A stretch of 64,000 nucleotides of DNA, taken from Thauera sp. GDN1 (GTDB taxonomy: Bacteria > Pseudomonadota > Gammaproteobacteria > Burkholderiales > Rhodocyclaceae). The translations under genes and the position numbers were made by a program. The notes beneath the pieces were generated by a model. That model saw nothing but the letters and a program-made list of their open reading frames with translations. It was not told where the DNA came from and made no database searches. The stretch spans positions 62,001-126,000 of the forward strand of contig NZ_CP097870.1 of assembly GCF_029223545.1 (NCBI RefSeq), read 5' to 3'. Positions 61,126-64,000 of this stretch are shown here, in pieces. Position 1 is the first letter of the stretch. Every line of letters begins with the position of its first letter.

Positions 61126-61319
61126 GCCGGGGTGGCGCTCGCCGCCTGCACTCGCGGCCCCTCGCGTGCGCTCGGGGCTGCCCTCGGCGGAGGATGGCGC
61201 GGTGGCGGCGACGCAAACTCGGCGCTGCGCGCCTCAAACATGCGTCGCCTTGTTTCCCCCGCGACGCCCTCCGCCTCGGCGCTCATGAAGTTGGCGAGCG
61301 CCACCCCGGCCCCGCGGCC
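61117..61319. repeat. Large nested palindromic element, copy B
   Basis: 27-bp perfect inverted arms at 61117-61143 and 61293-61319 (starting GGCCGCGGGGCC) enclose a core nearly identical to that at 57.2 kb: GGCGACGCAAACTC, ACATGCGTCGCCTTG and CCTCGGCGCTCATGA. The arms differ from copy A at many positions, but each copy stays self-complementary. It lies between convergent hmp and tupA. Confidence 0.85.
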
Positions 61320-61353
61320 TTGCGCTTTGGGGGCTTCGACCCTCTCGGCCGCC

Positions 61354-62172
61354 TTAGTTTCCGGCGTTCGGGAAGAAGAGCTGTTCGCCCTCGATCTTGT
61401 ACGCGGCGATCGCGTCCTGCCCTGCGGGCGACACCACCCATTCGACGAACTTGCGCGCCTCGGCCGTCTTCACGTGCGGGTGGCGCTCGGGATTCACCAC
61501 CATCACGCCGTACTGGTTGAACAGCCGGTTGTCGCCTTCGACCAGCACCGCGAGGTCGGCGCGGTTCTTGAAGCTGAGCCAGGTGCCGCGGTCGGCGAGC
61601 ACGTAGGCGCCGCTCGAGGCCGCCATGTTCAGCGCCGGGCCCATGCCGCAGCCGCATTCCTTGTAGCCGGTGCCCTTGTCGTCGACGCCGGCGGCCTTCC
61701 AGTAGCGCAGCTCGGCGGCGTGGGTGCCGCTCTTGTCGCCGCGGGAGACGAAGTTGGCGTTTGCGGCGGCAAGCTTCTGCAGCGCCGCGGTGATGTCCTG
61801 ACCCTTGGTGCCGGCGGGATCGGCCTTCGGGCCGATCAGCACGAAGTCGTTGTACATGACCTTGCGGTGCTCGATGCCGTGGCCTTCGTCGACGAACTTC
61901 TTCTCCGCCGCTTCGTCATGGACGAAGACCACGTCGGCGTCGCCGCGGCGGCCGATGTCGAGTGCCTGGCCGGTGCCGAGCGCGACCACCTTCACCTCGA
62001 TGCCGCTGGCCTGCTTGAACTGCGGCAGGATGTGGCCGAACAGGCCGGACTGCTCGGTGGAGGTGGTCGAGGCGACGACGATCGAGGACGCCTGCGCGTG
62101 GACGGCCAGCGGCAGCAAGGCGAAGGCGGCGGCGGCGAAACGGGCGAGCTGCTTGCGGGCAAGGGAAAGCAT
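61354..62172 (-). CDS. tupA: Tungstate-type ABC transporter substrate-binding protein
   Basis: 272 residues with a signal peptide ending AVHAQ. The family motif VVASTTSTEQSGLFGHILPQ binds the oxyanion; VVALGTGQALDIGRRGDADV, FVSRGDKSGTHAAELRYW and the CGCGMG stretch follow. Related proteins are TupA and WtpA; tungstate is likely, molybdate possible. No permease (TupB) or ATPase (TupC) gene lies next to it, so the transporter is incomplete here. It is divergent from a ModE-like regulator gene. Confidence 0.88.
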   Translation of the reverse strand: MLSLARKQLARFAAAAFALLPLAVHAQASSIVVASTTSTEQSGLFGHILPQFKQASGIEVKVVALGTGQALDIGRRGDADVVFVHDEAAEKKFVDEGHGIEHRKVMYNDFVLIGPKADPAGTKGQDITAALQKLAAANANFVSRGDKSGTHAAELRYWKAAGVDDKGTGYKECGCGMGPALNMAASSGAYVLADRGTWLSFKNRADLAVLVEGDNRLFNQYGVMVVNPERHPHVKTAEARKFVEWVVSPAGQDAIAAYKIEGEQLFFPNAGN

Positions 62173-62289
62173 CGGGGGAGTCTCCTCGGGAATCTGCGGG
62201 CGGGAAGCGCCGCGGGACGTGCGATTGCCGTCCGCGGTCGGATTGGCGCAATCTATTGGCCCCGTCCGACCCGATCAATATGAACAGAA

Positions 62290-63411
62290 ATGCATAGGAT
62301 CAGCCTCCACTACACGCTGGGTACCGCCGCTGCGCCGGCGCTGGTCCGCAATCCGCTGCTCGACCTGCTGCAGGCGGTCGATGACTGCGGTTCGATCTCG
62401 GCGGCGGCGCGCGCGGTCGATCTCTCCTACCGCCACGTCTGGGGCGAGCTCAAGCGCTGGGAGGCCGCACTGGGCCAGCCGCTGATCCTGTGGGAGAAGG
62501 GCCAGGCCGCGCGCCTGTCCGAGTTCGGCGCCAAGCTGCTGCTCGCCGAGCGCCAGGTGCAGGCGCGCCTGCTGCCGCAGATCGAGGCGCTGCGCGCGGA
62601 CCTCGAGCGTGCGTTCGCGATCGCCTTCGACGATTCGGTGCATGTGCTGTCCTTCCACGCCAGTCACGATGACGCGCTGGCCGCGCTCGGCGACGAGGCG
62701 CGCGGCGGCGGGCTGCACCTCGACGTTCGCTTCACCGGCAGCGTGGATGCGATCCGCGCGCTCAACGAGGGCCGGTGCACGATGGCCGGCTTCCATGTGC
62801 GCCTGCCGGCGGCGCCGGGCTCACTCTCGCAACGCAGCTACAAGCCGCTGCTGCGCCCCGGCCTGCACAAGCTGATCGGTTTCGCCCGCCGCAGCCAGGG
62901 CCTGATCGTCGCCCGCGGCAACCCGCTCGGCCTGCGCGGCCTGAGCGACCTCGCGCGGCCGGGTGTGCGCTTCGTCAATCGTGCGCGCGGCACCGGCACC
63001 CGGGTGGTGCTGGATGAGCTGCTCGGCGAGCTGGGACTGAGCGGATCGGCCATCCACGGCTACGCCGCCGACGAGCCGTCGCACGCCGCGGTCGCGCAGG
63101 CGGTGGCCAGCGGCCAGGCCGATGCCGGCTTCGGTATCGAGGCCAGCGCGCGCAGCCGCGGGCTGGATTTCGTGCCCCTGGCGGAGGAGGCCTACTTCCT
63201 CGCCTGCCTCAAGTCGACGCTGGAGCAGCCCGCCACCCGCGCCCTGCTCGCCGTGCTGCGTACCGCCGAATGGCAGCAACGCCTGGCGCAGCTCCCCGGC
63301 TATGCGCCGATGCAGAGTGGCGAGGTGCTGTCGATGAGCCGCGTGCTGCCGTGGTGGCGTTTCGGGAGGCGTGGCGGCGGAGGCAGAGGCGATCGCAAGG
63401 TCGATCAATAA
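62290..63411 (+). CDS. ModE-type HTH regulator with PBP-like ligand domain
   Basis: 373 residues. The N-terminal winged HTH is ModE-like (LLQAVDDCGSISAAARAVDL, then SYRHVWGELKRWEAALGQPL). Residues about 140-350 form a periplasmic-binding-protein-like domain (RARGTGTRVVLDELL, GQADAGFGIEASARSRGLDF) in place of the MOP/TOBE domain of classic ModE. It probably senses molybdate or tungstate and controls the divergent tupA gene. The start at 62290 leaves 117 bases to tupA. Confidence 0.87.
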   Translation: MHRISLHYTLGTAAAPALVRNPLLDLLQAVDDCGSISAAARAVDLSYRHVWGELKRWEAALGQPLILWEKGQAARLSEFGAKLLLAERQVQARLLPQIEALRADLERAFAIAFDDSVHVLSFHASHDDALAALGDEARGGGLHLDVRFTGSVDAIRALNEGRCTMAGFHVRLPAAPGSLSQRSYKPLLRPGLHKLIGFARRSQGLIVARGNPLGLRGLSDLARPGVRFVNRARGTGTRVVLDELLGELGLSGSAIHGYAADEPSHAAVAQAVASGQADAGFGIEASARSRGLDFVPLAEEAYFLACLKSTLEQPATRALLAVLRTAEWQQRLAQLPGYAPMQSGEVLSMSRVLPWWRFGRRGGGGRGDRKVDQ

Positions 63412-63414
63412 GCC

Positions 63415-63446
63415 GATGTTTGAATTGAAAAATTCCGTGAAACATC
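63415..63446. other. Nested AT-rich hairpin upstream of mnmG
   Basis: GATGTTT (63415-63421) and AAACATC (63440-63446) enclose GAATT/AATTC. It begins three bases after the regulator stop codon and can act as its terminator. The CCGTGAAACATC half resembles one side of a parS site. A TAGAAT -10-like hexamer for mnmG follows at 63481-63486. Confidence 0.5.
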
Positions 63447-63524
63447 AGCGCGGAACCTGGCCGTTCGGACGCTGAAGGCGTAGAATCCTGCCCCTTGTTC
63501 ACGCATTGCAGCACGGAGCGCGCC

Positions 63525-64000
63525 ATGCTCTACCCCACCCGTTTCGATGTCATCGTGGTCGGCGGCGGTCACGCCGGGACCGAGGCCGCGCTCGCCGCGG
63601 CGCGCATGGGCGCGGCCACGCTGCTGCTCACCCACAACATCGAGACGCTCGGGGCGATGAGCTGCAATCCCTCGATCGGCGGCATCGGCAAGGGCCACCT
63701 GGTCAAGGAGGTCGATGCGCTCGGCGGCGCGATGGCGGCCGCCACCGACGAGGGCGGCATCCAGTTCCGCATCCTCAACGCCTCCAAGGGGCCGGCGGTG
63801 CGCGCCACCCGCGCCCAGGCCGACCGCGTGCTGTACAAGGCGGCGATCCGCCGCCGCCTGGAGAACCAGCCGAACCTGTGGCTTTTCCAGCAGGCGGTGG
63901 ATGACCTTACCGTGGTGGGCGACCGCGTCACCGGTGTCGTCACCCAGATCGGCCTGCGCTTCGAGGCGCCGGCGGTGGTGCTGACCGCGGGCACCTTCCT
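63525..64000 (+). CDS. mnmG: tRNA uridine-5-carboxymethylaminomethyl modification enzyme MnmG (5' part)
   Basis: The first 158 residues are present; the gene runs off the right edge. The FAD-binding [20 protein letters not shown], the signature [20 protein letters not shown] and [16 protein letters not shown] are diagnostic. With MnmE it modifies U34 of several tRNAs. mnmG is often followed by rsmG, parA and parB near the replication origin; whether this holds here lies outside the window. CGGAG precedes the ATG. Confidence 0.97.
   Translation, partial: MLYPTRFDVIVVGGGHAGTEAALAAARMGAATLLLTHNIETLGAMSCNPSIGGIGKGHLVKEVDALGGAMAAATDEGGIQFRILNASKGPAVRATRAQADRVLYKAAIRRRLENQPNLWLFQQAVDDLTVVGDRVTGVVTQIGLRFEAPAVVLTAGTF

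Overview
The window is chromosomal DNA of a high-GC betaproteobacterium. It most resembles the Rhodocyclales, in the neighbourhood of Thauera, Azoarcus and Aromatoleum. The reasons are the EarP/EF-P rhamnosylation pair, the smg-dprA-LysM // def-fmt order, a double-length UvrA, cytochrome c' with a b561-type cytochrome, flavohemoglobin, and the overall codon use. This placement is inferred from gene content; no database search was run.

Layout. 0-1.2 kb: the end of an unidentified gene, a VapC toxin gene with an internal deletion, and an HTH/Sel1-repeat gene carrying an 11-base homopolymer. 1.4-4.8 kb: a type IV pilin behind a sigma-54 promoter, followed by a membrane sulfatase-family transferase and an O-antigen ligase/oligosaccharyltransferase-like protein. 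This stretch looks lower in GC than its surroundings and reads as a pilin plus surface-modification cassette. 4.8-7.3 kb: a minus-strand run of NfeD, SPFH protein, a secreted protein, HemG and a 65-residue protein. 7.3-18.2 kb: rdgC, an SRPBCC protein, rsuA, an outer-membrane protein, earP-efp, a lipoprotein, a thioredoxin-CcdA fusion, a MATE exporter, a ParD/ParE-type module and a glutathione transferase.

18.7-20.6 kb holds the most interesting locus: an AT-richer, clearly foreign retron. Its reverse transcriptase is fused to a TOPRIM domain (Ec67-like). Directly upstream is a convincing msr-msd RNA with matching a1/a2 repeats and a retron-type UUGUUUCG hairpin loop. Next comes a 1976-residue tandem-fused UvrA whose reading frame contains two REPIN-like palindromes. 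The same palindrome also lies between genes at 7.65 and 10.09 kb.

26.9-41.7 kb is largely housekeeping and stress response: cytochromes b and c', a DegP/MucD protease, oxyR-dps, topB, smg, dprA, a LysM protein, def-fmt, htpX, a TIR-receiver fusion protein and tpx. 41.7-47.2 kb is a type I secretion locus (MFP, ABC transporter, RTX substrate) preceded by a PilZ protein and a LuxR-type regulator. 47.4-64 kb carries a B12-binding radical SAM protein, amn, an enoyl-CoA hydratase, several conserved hypothetical genes, an ABC exporter, an exported ATP-dependent DNA ligase, leuA with a divergent AsnC/Lrp regulator, hmp, an orphan tupA with a ModE-like regulator, and the start of mnmG. Two roughly 190-200 bp palindromic elements at 57.1 and 61.1 kb share a core, and their 27-bp arms differ in sequence yet stay perfectly complementary.

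No rRNA, tRNA, CRISPR array or recognisable insertion-sequence transposase was seen.
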